Origin: Azotimanducus sp965199815
GTDB lineage: Bacteria; Pseudomonadota; Gammaproteobacteria; Pseudomonadales; Azotimanducaceae
Reading direction: 5' to 3'
Assembly (NCBI GenBank): GCA_965199815.1
Contig: CBDATE010000010.1
Location: 78,400-142,399, forward strand
Length of the DNA stretch: 64,000 bases
A program made the translations under genes and the position numbers. Positions 34,891 through 45,300 of the stretch are shown here, piece by piece. The stretch's first letter is position 1. The number at the start of each line of letters is the position of its first letter. Below the pieces are notes generated by a model. The model ran no database searches, was not told where the DNA came from, and saw only the letters and a list, made by a program, of their open reading frames with translations.

Positions 34891-36459
34891 TCAGTCCGCC
34901 AGTAATGTTCGAATGCGTCCCACGATGTTCCTGGATATTAATGAGAGATGGTCTTTGGCATCCTCGGTCAGCAAGCCAGTGTGTGCTACCGCGTTGCGTA
35001 CCGGCTTGTAGTTCACGACATCTCTCACCAAAGAAGCGCTCTTGCCCGCATTCGCATCGCCTTGAACTTCAATCGATTTCGCCATGTGCTCCATGCCGAG
35101 ATAACTCAGATCGTCGTTATCCTTTCGGATGCTGAAACTTATGTTCGCTGCCTCCTTGCCTTCTTGCTCCCGCTGTCGCCATCGATTGACCTCTCTCTGT
35201 GCATCTCCCGATAGAGGGATGTCTTGGCAAGCAATGTATTTCCGGACAAGGTTCTCGGACAGGAAAGAGTTCAGGTAAGCGGATATATTGAAATCGGCAT
35301 CTGGCTCAAATTCGGCTAACCAGGCATCAACCTGGTCTTTATTTGCATCATCCTCTTTCAACCTGTACTTGTTCTTTACCTCGGAATAGAAATTTTTTCT
35401 TGCTCGGGCTTCTTTTGAGAGACGCTTGTTCTCATCATCCCCATCTTTTCCACGCTCAAGACGCAGCTTGTCCCATTCGTCTATTATTCGCGGCAAAGCC
35501 TCGCGCTTCAGGTAGTCCAGCAACGATTGGAAATGTCTGTCATCTTCCATGATGCCCTCGCGACTGCTTGTAAACGGATCTCGACCGGGAGCATCCATCT
35601 CGTCGAAGTGCAACTGACCATAGAGGTAGCTTTCCGGGATTCTTTGGGTCGGGATATGCCGGATGATATTCTTCTCGCGTAATCGACCATTCACGAAGAT
35701 ATCGACTGTAGCTCTCTGATCTGTGCCAGTAATCTTGAGGTCGCGAGGCTTGGCGACTGTGGCCAGAAAACCGGATACATCGAGTGGCGTTTCGAGTCGG
35801 GTCGGCTCTGCGAATTGCCTGTCAAACATCCTTGTGTACTCGTCTGAGTAGCCATTAACGACCCAGCAGAACTCGGTATTTTCGGCAAGATCTTTCAGGT
35901 CCTCGACTGTTACCGGAGTGCCATTTACGTGGATCGTGAAGCTCTCATCAATAAGGGAGAAGCGGAATGTCATTGCGATGAGCTTTCGAAGTTGATCGAT
36001 TGAATTTCGAATGTGTTCTCTCGTGTTGGCGAAGTGGATGATGGTCCCGTGTTGATGGCCGTCGGTCAGTTCTCGAGTCAAGGAAAAATCGGGCTTTTCA
36101 AGCTGGTACTGGTCCGCTCTCAAATCATCCTTGATCGCTTCGTCCAAGCCGCTATTGTCAATAATGCCGCCAACATAATCCGTCTTCCCGGTTTTCGAGA
36201 AGATTGAAACCCTGTCGGCGCAGGACAGCAAAGCGAGCTTGCCGATACCCTTCGCACCGATATATGGCCGACCAGAACTGGTTTTGTGTTTCCCGTCCTT
36301 GCGTTTTGAGTAACCTACAGTGAGGAATTTGTCCTGAAAGTCGTTTGCGGTCATCCCCTTGCCATCATCCTTCATGAAAAACGAGGAGTTTTCTCTGTCG
36401 ACCGTAATCCAGATATTCTTGGCATCAGCATCCCAGGAATTGGAAACGGCTTCGCCCAA
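34891..36459 (-). CDS. MORC/MutL-type GHKL ATPase of a methyltransferase-linked restriction module
   Basis: 522 residues from a TTG that is unlikely to be the true start. The N-terminal HATPase has GEAVSNSWDADA (N box), KDDGKGM (G1) and IGAKGIGKLALLSCAD (G2); a transducer-like domain follows (SSREGIMEDDRHF near the middle), then a charged helical C-terminus. In the same frame further upstream one reads FRGLPEVLNHLGRKLYRNF, typical of the family, but no start codon precedes it. The nearest ATG (36535-36533) is out of frame, so one base seems lost there. Such ATPases occur beside a C5-methyltransferase with a Z1 helicase and nucleases in known restriction islands; only the methyltransferase is present here. 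Confidence 0.8.
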   Translation of the reverse strand: MGEAVSNSWDADAKNIWITVDRENSSFFMKDDGKGMTANDFQDKFLTVGYSKRKDGKHKTSSGRPYIGAKGIGKLALLSCADRVSIFSKTGKTDYVGGIIDNSGLDEAIKDDLRADQYQLEKPDFSLTRELTDGHQHGTIIHFANTREHIRNSIDQLRKLIAMTFRFSLIDESFTIHVNGTPVTVEDLKDLAENTEFCWVVNGYSDEYTRMFDRQFAEPTRLETPLDVSGFLATVAKPRDLKITGTDQRATVDIFVNGRLREKNIIRHIPTQRIPESYLYGQLHFDEMDAPGRDPFTSSREGIMEDDRHFQSLLDYLKREALPRIIDEWDKLRLERGKDGDDENKRLSKEARARKNFYSEVKNKYRLKEDDANKDQVDAWLAEFEPDADFNISAYLNSFLSENLVRKYIACQDIPLSGDAQREVNRWRQREQEGKEAANISFSIRKDNDDLSYLGMEHMAKSIEVQGDANAGKSASLVRDVVNYKPVRNAVAHTGLLTEDAKDHLSLISRNIVGRIRTLLAD

Positions 36460-36540
36460 GACCGTAATAAAGTTTCGGTACAGTTTGCGGCCAAGGTGGT
36501 TGAGAACCTCAGGGAGACCGCGAAATGAAAATCATTGGTA

Positions 36541-37614
36541 TCAAGCAATTTGACTGCTCCCGTAGTGAAGTTGCGATATCTTTTTTCCGATAGCCTTTCC
36601 CAGCTTGACGGGCACGGCGTTCCCGATCCAGCGCCCCAGCTCTTTCAATGAGGGCGCTTCCGAATTCGGAAGAAATTGGTAGTCGGGTGGGAAGGACTGA
36701 AGAATGGAGGCCTCACGCAGAGAAATTGCTCTGTCTTGTTCAGGGTGCCCGAACCTTCCGTTGCCATAGCCGTAACATTGGGTTGTGATGGTTGGGGACG
36801 GTGCATCCCATGTCATCCGCGCGTACACGCTAGAGTAGGTTTTGCCAGTTGGGCGTCGATGGCACATAGCGAGGAGTTCTTTGGGCCAGTCACGCCAGGT
36901 TCCACCAGGCTTTGATGCTCTAATCCGCTGAAGGTTCAGTTTTGACAATGAACTGGTAACGTGGAGTTTGTCGTTGGGGTCAGCTTCCCCCGCGGCCAGC
37001 TTTGGCAAATTGCCAATAGCTTCCTTGACAGATACGGTTGCAGTGCTCGCGGCTGTAAGCGGCACCGCAGTCCGATTTTTGGCGGCAATCAAAACGAGCC
37101 GCCGTCTTCGCTGTGGCACTCCGAATTCTTCACATTTGGCGACCGTCCATTCGACCGAGTATCCGGCGCACCTCAAGATTGATACGAGCCTCTGAAATAC
37201 TCGCCCCCCTTTATATCGTTCAAGTGCAGGAACATTCTCCATGGTCACAAAATCGGGAGCGACCTGAATGGCCAGATTCGCGAATGTCCCCACGAGGCTC
37301 CATTGAGGGTCCTCACAATAGCGCTGTTTGTAAGTAGAGAAGGGCTGGCATGGAGCGCAACCGGCCAAGATAGTTGGGCGTTCACCAGAAAAATGCACCT
37401 GAATCTCGCATGAAGTGAGAGTTGAAACGTCACGAGCATGGAAGGAGGCGTTGTTGTTGCTTTCGTAAGCGAACTTGCAACGTGCATCCATGTCGTATCC
37501 TGCCTTGATTTCGAAGCCTGCCTGGAGCAATCCGTGACTAAGTGCTCCAACTCCGCAAAATAGATCAACCACCTCCCCAAACGGCTCGAGACTCTTCTTT
37601 TTGTCGTTGTTCAT
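36541..37614 (-). CDS. C5-cytosine DNA methyltransferase
   Basis: 357 residues with the family motifs in order: I VVDLFCGVGALSHG, IV GCAPCQPFSTYK with catalytic C89, VI MENVPAL, VIII FGVPQRRRRLVLIA, a variable recognition region, IX REASILQSFPPDYQF and X IGNAVPVKLGKAIG. The stop is only a few bases from the start of the ATPase gene, so they form a unit. No Vsr or restriction nuclease is adjacent. The upstream neighbour is an IS3 remnant. Confidence 0.93.
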   Translation of the reverse strand: MNNDKKKSLEPFGEVVDLFCGVGALSHGLLQAGFEIKAGYDMDARCKFAYESNNNASFHARDVSTLTSCEIQVHFSGERPTILAGCAPCQPFSTYKQRYCEDPQWSLVGTFANLAIQVAPDFVTMENVPALERYKGGRVFQRLVSILRCAGYSVEWTVAKCEEFGVPQRRRRLVLIAAKNRTAVPLTAASTATVSVKEAIGNLPKLAAGEADPNDKLHVTSSLSKLNLQRIRASKPGGTWRDWPKELLAMCHRRPTGKTYSSVYARMTWDAPSPTITTQCYGYGNGRFGHPEQDRAISLREASILQSFPPDYQFLPNSEAPSLKELGRWIGNAVPVKLGKAIGKKISQLHYGSSQIA

Positions 37615-37636
37615 GGAAGATCTGTGTGATGGTCGG

Positions 37637-37936
37637 TTAACTTCTCCGCTCGCCCGAGAGCTCCAAACCCCTGCGAAAAAAATCCCGCTCTACCGTCAAC
37701 TCTCCTATCCGCGCATACAGCATCTCAACCAGCTTCTCCTCCTCCCGGCCTGGCTTCTCTATACCACCACGCTGAAATACCTCTAACAGCCCATCCATGG
37801 CCTCCGATTTCCACCTCCCAACCTGGCTCGGATTCATACCATGCCGAGCCGCCACCTCTCGCGCAGTTCGGTCACCGCGCATCACCTCTAGAACGACCTT
37901 GCGCTTGAATTCTGCTGTGAACTTCCTTCTCTTCAT
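37637..37936 (-). mobile_element. IS3-family orfA, orfB missing
   Basis: Start ATG 37936; 99 residues. KRRKFTAEFKRKVVLEVMRG is the helix-turn-helix of IS3 OrfA, with VGRWKSEAMDGLLEVF and a C-terminal leucine-zipper-like helix ending FFRRGLELSGERRS. The transposase gene orfB, which should follow by frameshift, is absent: the methyltransferase start lies 23 bases on. I could not fix the terminal inverted repeats. It is a truncated insertion at the edge of the restriction module. Confidence 0.85.
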
Positions 37937-38041
37937 TGTCAGTCTCCTCGAGGTCAAAACATACCTTGGCAGACTGTCCAAATTCCCGCGACCACTTCTG
38001 AAGAAGGGATTAAGACCCACATGAGTATGAATGCCAGCAGT

Positions 38042-38173
38042 TCAATCATCCAACTCGTTTCGGGCCCACTTTTTCAGCTTTTTTGCGCTTCGCCCTTCCA
38101 TCCTGTTGGCTACCATCATCAAGCCGACGCTTCCAGCCAACAGCAAGAGTGCAACTATATCTTCAACCATCAT
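38042..38173 (-). CDS. 43-residue single-span membrane protein
   Basis: Reads MMVEDIVALLLLAGSVGLMM, then a basic tail VANRMEGRSAKKLKKWARN and ELDD. One predicted membrane helix with a positively charged cytoplasmic end. The ribosome site AAAAGGAG is seven bases before ATG 38173 (ATG ATG pair), the best such site in this part of the window. There is no family I recognise. A copy of the 28-base hairpin lies 25 bases upstream. Confidence 0.5.
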   Translation of the reverse strand: MMVEDIVALLLLAGSVGLMMVANRMEGRSAKKLKKWARNELDD

Positions 38174-38197
38174 TGCTTGTCTCCTTTTGTTATGTTC

Positions 38198-38225
38198 TGA
38201 TCAAGTCCATCCGTGGACTTGATCA
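38198..38225. repeat. Second copy of hairpin 2 from the 33.4 kb cluster
   Basis: TGATCAAGTCCA-TCCG-TGGACTTGATCA, identical to 33417-33444, also preceded by TATGTTC. It is followed by GCAAATCAGAAGTGCGC, the left arm of hairpin 3 without its right arm, and by CACATCCATGTG, the core of hairpin 5. So this is a shortened version of the same composite element. Confidence 0.9.
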
Positions 38226-38320
38226 GATTCGCAAATCAGAAGTGCGCTGTAGCGGGCACATCCATGTGCGGGCTGACGATCCTTGTCCTCGCCAAGCGAA
38301 CCGTCGCCACGCCGAAGCTA

Positions 38321-38641
38321 TCAGCCGACCACGACTATCAAGACACTCAGAATGGCCGTCGCAACGCCAACCAACCCCACCATTGACAGCAACAGACGGG
38401 TTTCGCGCTTGGCAGCATCGGTCTTGTATTCCGCATCGCGCTTGGCAGCATCCTTGGCGAGCTGCACAAGTTCGGCCTTGTACTCCGCCGCGTCGCGCTT
38501 GGCAGCATCGGCCTTGTGCTCCGCGTCGCGCTTGGCTGAGTCTTCTGCCAGCCGCGCGATGTCGGTCTTGTACTCTGCTTGCATGGTTTTCATGCGTTCC
38601 TCCAGCACCGCAAGATCACGGCTCAGTTCATGCTCAGTCAT
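38321..38641 (-). CDS. Coiled-coil protein with C-terminal membrane anchor (copy 1)
   Basis: 106 residues: MTEHELSRDLAVLEERMKTM, then a charged coiled coil of repeats like AKRDAEYKTD, then a C-terminal membrane helix LLLSMVGLVGVATAILSVLIVVVG. No signal peptide, so it is probably a tail-anchored or inner-membrane protein with the coil inside the cytoplasm. Nearly the same protein is encoded at 38826-39317 with more repeats. Function unknown. Confidence 0.75.
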   Translation of the reverse strand: MTEHELSRDLAVLEERMKTMQAEYKTDIARLAEDSAKRDAEHKADAAKRDAAEYKAELVQLAKDAAKRDAEYKTDAAKRETRLLLSMVGLVGVATAILSVLIVVVG

Positions 38642-38700
38642 GGCTTAACCCTATAACACACCGGTGGCACCGGTCAACTGTTGTTGTGTACCTGTTGTGC

Positions 38701-38742
38701 CTACCAGCGAGCACTTACTTCGATCTGCACTCCGTGCTCGGG
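38701..38742 (-). pseudogene. Fragment of the giant adhesin 3' end
   Basis: Reads PEHGVQIEVSARW and stop on the minus strand, against PEHGVQIEASARW and stop at the true end of the adhesin (39377). The downstream flanks also match (GTACCTGTTGTGCC, CACCGGTGGCACCGGTCAACTG). It shows that the coiled-coil gene was duplicated together with the end of the adhesin, or that a second adhesin copy was once here and was deleted. Confidence 0.85.
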
Positions 38743-38825
38743 TCTTGCTCGAGAACTTGTGCGGGCTGACGCTGACGCTCCTTGTCCTCGTCCTCGCCAA
38801 GCGAACCGTCGCCACGCCGAAGCTA

Positions 38826-39317
38826 TCAGCCGACCACAACTATCAAGACACTCAGAATGGCCGTCGCAACGCCAACCAACCCCACCATTGACAGCAACAG
38901 ACGGGTTTCGAGCTTGGCAGCATCGGTCTTGTATTCCGCATCGCGCTTGGCAGCATCGGCCTTGTACTCCGCATCGCGCTTGGCAGCATCGGTCTTGTAC
39001 TCCGCGTCGCGCTTGGCAGAATCTTCTGCCAGCCGCGCAAAATCGGTCTTGTACTCCGCATCGCGCTTGGCAGCATCGGTCTTGTACTCCGCATCGCGCT
39101 TGGCAGAGTCTTCTGCCAGCCGCGCAAAATCGGTCTTGTACTCCGCATCGCGCTTGGCAGAGTTTTCTGCCAAGCGCACAACATCGGTCTTGTACTGCGC
39201 GTCGCGCTTGGCTGAGTCTTCTGCCAACCGCGCAATGTCGGTCTTGTACTCTGCTTGCATGGTTTTCATGCGTTCCTCCAGCACCGCAAGATCACGGCTC
39301 AGTTCATGCTCAGTCAT
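38826..39317 (-). CDS. Coiled-coil protein with C-terminal membrane anchor (copy 2)
   Basis: 163 residues, same N-terminus and membrane helix as copy 1 but with a longer coil. Units such as FARLAEDSAKRDAEYKTD and AAKRDAEYKTD alternate, encoded by near-identical DNA words (CTTGTACTCCGCATCGCGCT). It lies about 60 bases downstream of the adhesin stop on the same strand and may be co-transcribed with it. The size difference between copies fits slippage or unequal recombination. Confidence 0.75.
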   Translation of the reverse strand: MTEHELSRDLAVLEERMKTMQAEYKTDIARLAEDSAKRDAQYKTDVVRLAENSAKRDAEYKTDFARLAEDSAKRDAEYKTDAAKRDAEYKTDFARLAEDSAKRDAEYKTDAAKRDAEYKADAAKRDAEYKTDAAKLETRLLLSMVGLVGVATAILSVLIVVVG

Positions 39318-39376
39318 GGCGTAAAACTACAACACACCGGTGGCACCGGTCAACTGTCGCTGTGTACCTGTTGTGC

Positions 39377-42300
39377 CTACCAGCGAGCACTCGCTTCGAT
39401 TTGTACTCCGTGTTCCGGACCGTGACCCAGCGTACCGATGCTGCCGACAGTCCCCACATCAAGCAGCTCGCGGCGTGTGACCTTGAATGTCAGCGAGAAA
39501 TTCAGCGCGTCTTCACTGAGCTCCGGCACCAGTTGCCAGCCCAAGCTATAGTCAACCGAGGTATCGGAAGCAGTCAGGCCGAAGCTCGGGCTCAGCGTGA
39601 ACCTGTCGCCGTAGGCCGCCAGTCCGTAGGCCGTCTCCAGCGTCCAGCGACTGCCAGCAGCGCCACCGCCCATTGATCCGCCGCCCATGCCCATCCCGCC
39701 AACGCCGGGAAGCTCCGAGGCGAACAGCGCCTGTACCCCGCCACTCGACGGCCCGCCGATGTCCTGACGCAGGTTCAGCATGAAGCCGCGCGTACTCGCC
39801 GCACTCGGATCAAAGTTCAGTGCCGCCGAGAACCCGTGCGACTGCTGCCCGGCGTCCTCATGCGTCACCAAGGTACGACCAGACACATCAAGTGTCAGCC
39901 CAAGTGCGGGCAGCGTCCACGCCAGACCACCACCGACTTCCACTCCGAAGCCTTGCTCGGCATCGCCGTCGTCATGGCGCACTCCCGCTTCCAGCTTCGG
40001 TGTCACCGCACCAATATTCCCGAGCGTCACTGCCCAACTCCCCTCGATACCCAGCCGCAGCCGCGAAGTATCTGCCTCGGACGAGGCCAGGCTCGAATGC
40101 CCCTCACCGGCTTCCACTCGACCCGACCCAGTGCGCGACCAGAGCACATCCGATACCAGCGTCACTGCCGGACCATGTCCCGCCGCCCCGAACAGTCCGC
40201 CGCGCAGCCCAGCCGACACCATGCTCCAGTCGAGATCAGCCTCGATACTGCCCTCGCCCTCCGGCGTGAGCGTCAGTGCACCCGTACCACGCCCGACAGC
40301 GCCCCACACATCCAGCCGCTCCGAGAACCGGTAGGACCCATAGGGTATCGCTGCGTTCAGGGAGACTTCGACCTCCCCGCTCGCCACGCCTTGATACCCG
40401 CCAGTCCCGCGGCTTCTCGTCAGCATGACACCGGTCAGCCACTCATCTCTGGCGTAGTCCGCACCCAGGGTGGCGGTTTCTGTCTGGCCATCAAGGTTCA
40501 CCAGACCGTCGCGTCCGCGGAAGTCCGCGCGGGCACCCCGACCCCAGAAGGCAAGGCTGCCACCGGATTCATCCATCGCGCCTGTGTGCGTGAAGTTGCT
40601 CGTGGTCAGCAGACCGCCGCCGAAGGGTGAGCTTGCGAAGGGTACGCCGCCTTGACTTGATGCACCAGCGCCAAACACAGGCGAGCCATCAAGCGGGGTG
40701 CTGTTGAAGTAGCTGCCGAAGGACACGCCGCCAAGCGTCCCCCCTGAGGCATTCCCTGAGCCTGGCCCTGAGACCTCCCCTGAAACTTCTCCCGAAACCT
40801 CCCCGGCAGGCGGCCAGGCACCTGCCCCGTCAGCAAACAGTCCGAGCGAATCAAGCCTCATCCCGGCCACAGTGCCCTGCGTCCCCGCTTCCCGCGGAGC
40901 CGTCAACCGCTGCTCGACACCCCCGAGCGCCTGCTCCGTCATCGCTCGCCCGAAGCGCGCCAGCCATGCCACCGGCAGCGCATCCCAGTTGTTGATCGTG
41001 CCGGTCGCGATACCGTCTCCTATCAAGGTGCCGCGTGGACTCGACAAGCGTACCTGCATCGTCTCGCCCGGGTCGTTGTGATCATCATCCAGCGTCTCCA
41101 CGCGAATCCTGCGCTCCGTCACGCCCGGCTTGAACACCAACGCACCAACCGCTGACCAAAAGTCCTGATCCGCCCGCGCCGTCCCCGGCCGCGTCGCCCA
41201 GTACACCTTCACCCGATGCTGCACTGCCTTGGACAACACCACCCGGAACACCAGATCATCCCCCTCCATGGCCGACGCATCTTCAATATTCACCCTCGGC
41301 AAACTACTCCCCGTTGACCGTATATTCCTCTTCGCGTCAACACGCAACCGGAAGTTCAGCTCCGCCGTGTCGCTGCTCGCCGTGTTCGAATCACTGTCCG
41401 CAACCCGCCAGGTGTAGGTCGCCGCACTCGCGGTCGCCGTCGGTGTCCCGCTGACCACACGCGTCGAGGTGTCCAGCGTCACTCCTGTCGGCAAGTCGGG
41501 GGTGAGCGTGTAGCTCAGCGTCCCGTTGCCACCCATCGCCTCCGGCAAGGTGAGATTCACGGGCGTGTCCACCCTCCAGATCTGATCGGGAATGCTGGTG
41601 TCGGACGCAAAGGCAGGCGCGCTGTCCGTCTCCACCGGCGTTCCGGTTGCGGTCACATCCGTACCTGCCTGCACACCGTCATCCGCCGCGTTGCGCGTAT
41701 CCACACGCACCTCGTACTGCTGCCCGTTGGTCAGGTCGGGAATCGTGAAGGAGGTACCGTCCACCTCGTTGATGGGTGACAGAGCGTTGCCCGACCCTTC
41801 CTCGCGCCAGCGTACGCTGTAGCCGTTCGGAGCCACGCTCGCTGCCGTCCAACTCACTTCAAGCAACCCGTCGCCCGCAGTCACTTGCAGGTTGCTGACC
41901 GCGGTCGGCGCGACCGCACTCACCGTCAACTCGAAGCTGAGCGCCGCCGTGTCGCTGTTCGCCGTGTTGCCGTCGCTGTCCGCAGCCCGCCAGGTGTAGG
42001 TCGCCGCACTCGCCGCCGCCGTCGGTGTCCCACTGACCACGCGCGTCGAGGTGTCGAGCGTCACACCCACTGGCAAGTCGGGGGTGAGCGTGTAGTTCAA
42101 TGTCCCGTTACCGCCCGTCGCCTCCGGCAAGGTGAGAGCAACACCCACGCCCACTGTCCATGCCTGATCGGGGATGGTGGTGCCGGACGCAAAGGCGGGC
42201 GCGCTGTCCGTTCCCGCCGGCGTACCGATTGTTGTCACCGCCGTACCTGTCTGTATGCCGGTATCCGCTGCATTGCGCGTATCCACACGCACCACATACT

Positions 42301-45300
42301 CCTGACCGTTGGTCAGATCGGTAATGGTGAAGGAAGTGTCCGTCACCCTGTTGACGGATGTGAGCGTACTACCCGGCCCTCTCTCACGCCAGCGCACGCT
42401 GTAGCCGCTCGGAGCAACGCTCGCCGCCACCCAGCTCACTTCAAGCGAACCGTCACCCGCTGTCACTTGCAGGCTGTTCACCTTGGTCGGGGTGACGAGT
42501 GGGGTGTCCCCTTCCAGCGTGGTCACGCTGACCGTCCCGGCCTGGCTGTCGTTGTAATTGGCGTTGCCGATGGCCGTGATTGAGACGGTGTAGGTGGTAT
42601 TCGCCATCAATCCCGTGAAGGATGCTTCCAGACCGGCAGTGACCGCCGTCACCGTGCCACTCACCGCAGTCCCTCCGCTCGGCGTGGCTGTCGCCGTGTA
42701 ACTCCCGGCAAACGGCACCACATCAAAGGTCACCGTGAAGCCGGTCTGCGCGAGCGTGTTCGCCTTCAGCGCCAGGCCGCTCGGCGTCGCCAGCGTACCC
42801 TTGCCTACCGTCACGCTAAAGGTCAGCGCCGCCGTGTCGCTGTTGGCCGTGTTGCTGTCACTGTCCGAAGCCCGCCAGGTGTAGGTCGTCGCACTCGCTA
42901 CTGCCGTCGGTGCGCCACTGACCACGCGCGTCGATGAATTCAGCGTCACGCCGCTCGGCAGCGCCGGTGTCAACTCGTAACTGATGGTCCCGTTACCGCC
43001 CGTCGCCGCCGGCAGGGTCAGGTCCACACCCGTCCGCACCGTCCAGGTCTGCGCCGCAATAGTCTCGCTACCGAAGCTCGGTGCTACATCCATCTCCACC
43101 ACCGCAGTCGGTGTCCCCTTCTTCACCTCCGACCACGCGCTGTCCGCATAGGTCGTCGAGCTTGATGCCGCCTTCGCCCGCACTCGCACATCGTATTCCG
43201 TGCCATTGGTCAGACTGTCAATCTCCGCCGGCGACGTGTCGTCGTCATTGTTCAGCCAGGTGTCCGATGTGCTCTGCTTGTACTCAACCTCGTAACTCGC
43301 CGCGTTCGTTATTCCAACCCAGCTGGCCGTCAGCTTCCCGTCCTGTGCCGAAACCGTCACCACCGGTGTGCCCAGTTGTGTACGCGATACCGTCACCACG
43401 AAGGTGTCCGTCGGACTCGCCGTGCCATCGCTCACGGTGACAGTGATAGTCGCCGTGCCCGCACCCACCGGTGTCACCGTCACCTGGCTATTGGCACCAA
43501 GATCGGTCAGGGAAGTCGGAGTCACCGTCGCCACTGCCGCATCACTGGACGATGCCTGGTATTGCAGCGTGTCTTCCGGGTTCGTGTCTGTGGCATCTAC
43601 ATCCACCATGAGATTCGTTCCGAAAGTCGCCGTCTTGTTGGTGATGTCCACAATGCTTGGTGCCACATTCGCAGCCGTTGCCTGATCCAGCGTCGCGGCT
43701 GTACTGGCCTCGTAGTTAGCCGTGTCGCCTGTGGCCACCACGCTTACTGTGTAGGTAGTGCCCGCCGTCAATCCGGTGAAGGCCGCTTCGGGGTTGGTGC
43801 CCGTTGTATCCACCGCGCCGGTCACCGCAGTCCCTCCGCTCGGGGTGGCCGTCGCCGTGTAACCCGTCGCATTCGTCACTGCCGTCCAGGTCACCGTGAA
43901 GCCGGTCTTGCGCTGCGTGTTCGCCTTCAGCGTCAAGCCGGTCGGTGTCGCCAGGGTCGTCTTGCCTACCGTCACCACGAAGGTGTCTGTCGGACTTGCC
44001 GTGCCATCGCTCACCGTTACCGTGATAGTCGCCGTGCCCGCAGCTACCGGTGTCACTGTTATCTGGCTATTGGCACCAAGATCGGTCAGAGAAGTCGGAC
44101 TCACCGTCGCCACCGCCGTGGCACCAGACGATGCCTGATATTGCAGCGTATCCTCCGGGTTCGTGTCTGTGGCATCCACATCCACCAACAGGTTCGTGCC
44201 GAAGGTCGCCGTCTTGTTGGTGATGTCCGTGATGCTCGGTGCCGCGTTCGCCGCCGTCGCTTGACTCAGCGTCGCGGCTGTACTGGCCTCGTAATTGGCC
44301 GTGTCGCCCGTGGCCACCACCGACAGCGTGTAGGTAGTGCCCGCCGTCAATCCGGTGAAGGCCGCTTCGGTGCCGGTCACCGCTCCAGTGAAGGTATTGC
44401 TCCCCTGTACAGCCATCGCCGTGTAACCCGTCGCGTTCGCCACTGCCGTCCAGGTCACCGTGAAGCTGGTCTTGCGCTGCGTGTTCGCCTTCAGCACCAG
44501 ACCGGTCGGTGTCGCCAGCGTCCCCTTGCTCACAGCCGGGAAGGTGATGTCCCGCGTCGCTGTCTGTGCATCCGTGCCGGTGCCCGCAGTCGCCGTCACC
44601 GTCACCGTCGTCGTGCTCGTGCTCGCCGCCGTCGGTGTACCGCTGATAGCACCCGTGGTAGCACTAATCCCCAGCCCGGCAGGCAAGCTGCCCGTGGTCA
44701 CCGAATAGCCAAGTGTGCCGGTGAAGCCCGTCGCGGTCGCCGTCAACGCCGTGATGGGTGTTCCCACCGTCATGGTTGTCGGTGCCGCCGTGTAGGTGAG
44801 GCTCTGGTCGTCATCATCCACCGTCACCACCAGGTTGCCCGTCACCGAGCCATAGCCTCCGTTCGCAGCGGTGTGGCTCAGCGTCACGCTGTCATCAACC
44901 GTATCGGTATCCTCGGCGGCGCTCACCGTCACCGTCTGCGCCGTGTCCCAGTTGCTGTTGCTGAAGGTCAGCGTACTCTGATTGCCCGCCGTGCCGGTAT
45001 CCGTATCCACCGTCACATCGCTGCTCGCCGTGCCGCCCACCGTCACCGTCACATCCGCCGTCGGCTGCGTCGCCAATGCCACCGTATAGGTACCGCTATC
45101 GCCCTCATCCACCGTCAGCGCAGTCGGCGTGAACACCAGAGCAGGGGACACGCTCACCACAATATCAAAGGTATCGCTCACCGAATCCGTGCCATCGCTC
45201 GCCGTCACCTTCACCGACAGTGTGCCGGTGTCCGTCGATTGCGGTGTACCGGAGAAGGTGCGCGTACCAGCGGCAAAGCTCAGCCAAGTCGGCAACGCCA

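Noticed and set aside
37637..38041. Complete IS3 element
   Set aside because: Only orfA is present; no orfB and no matching terminal inverted repeats could be found on either side.
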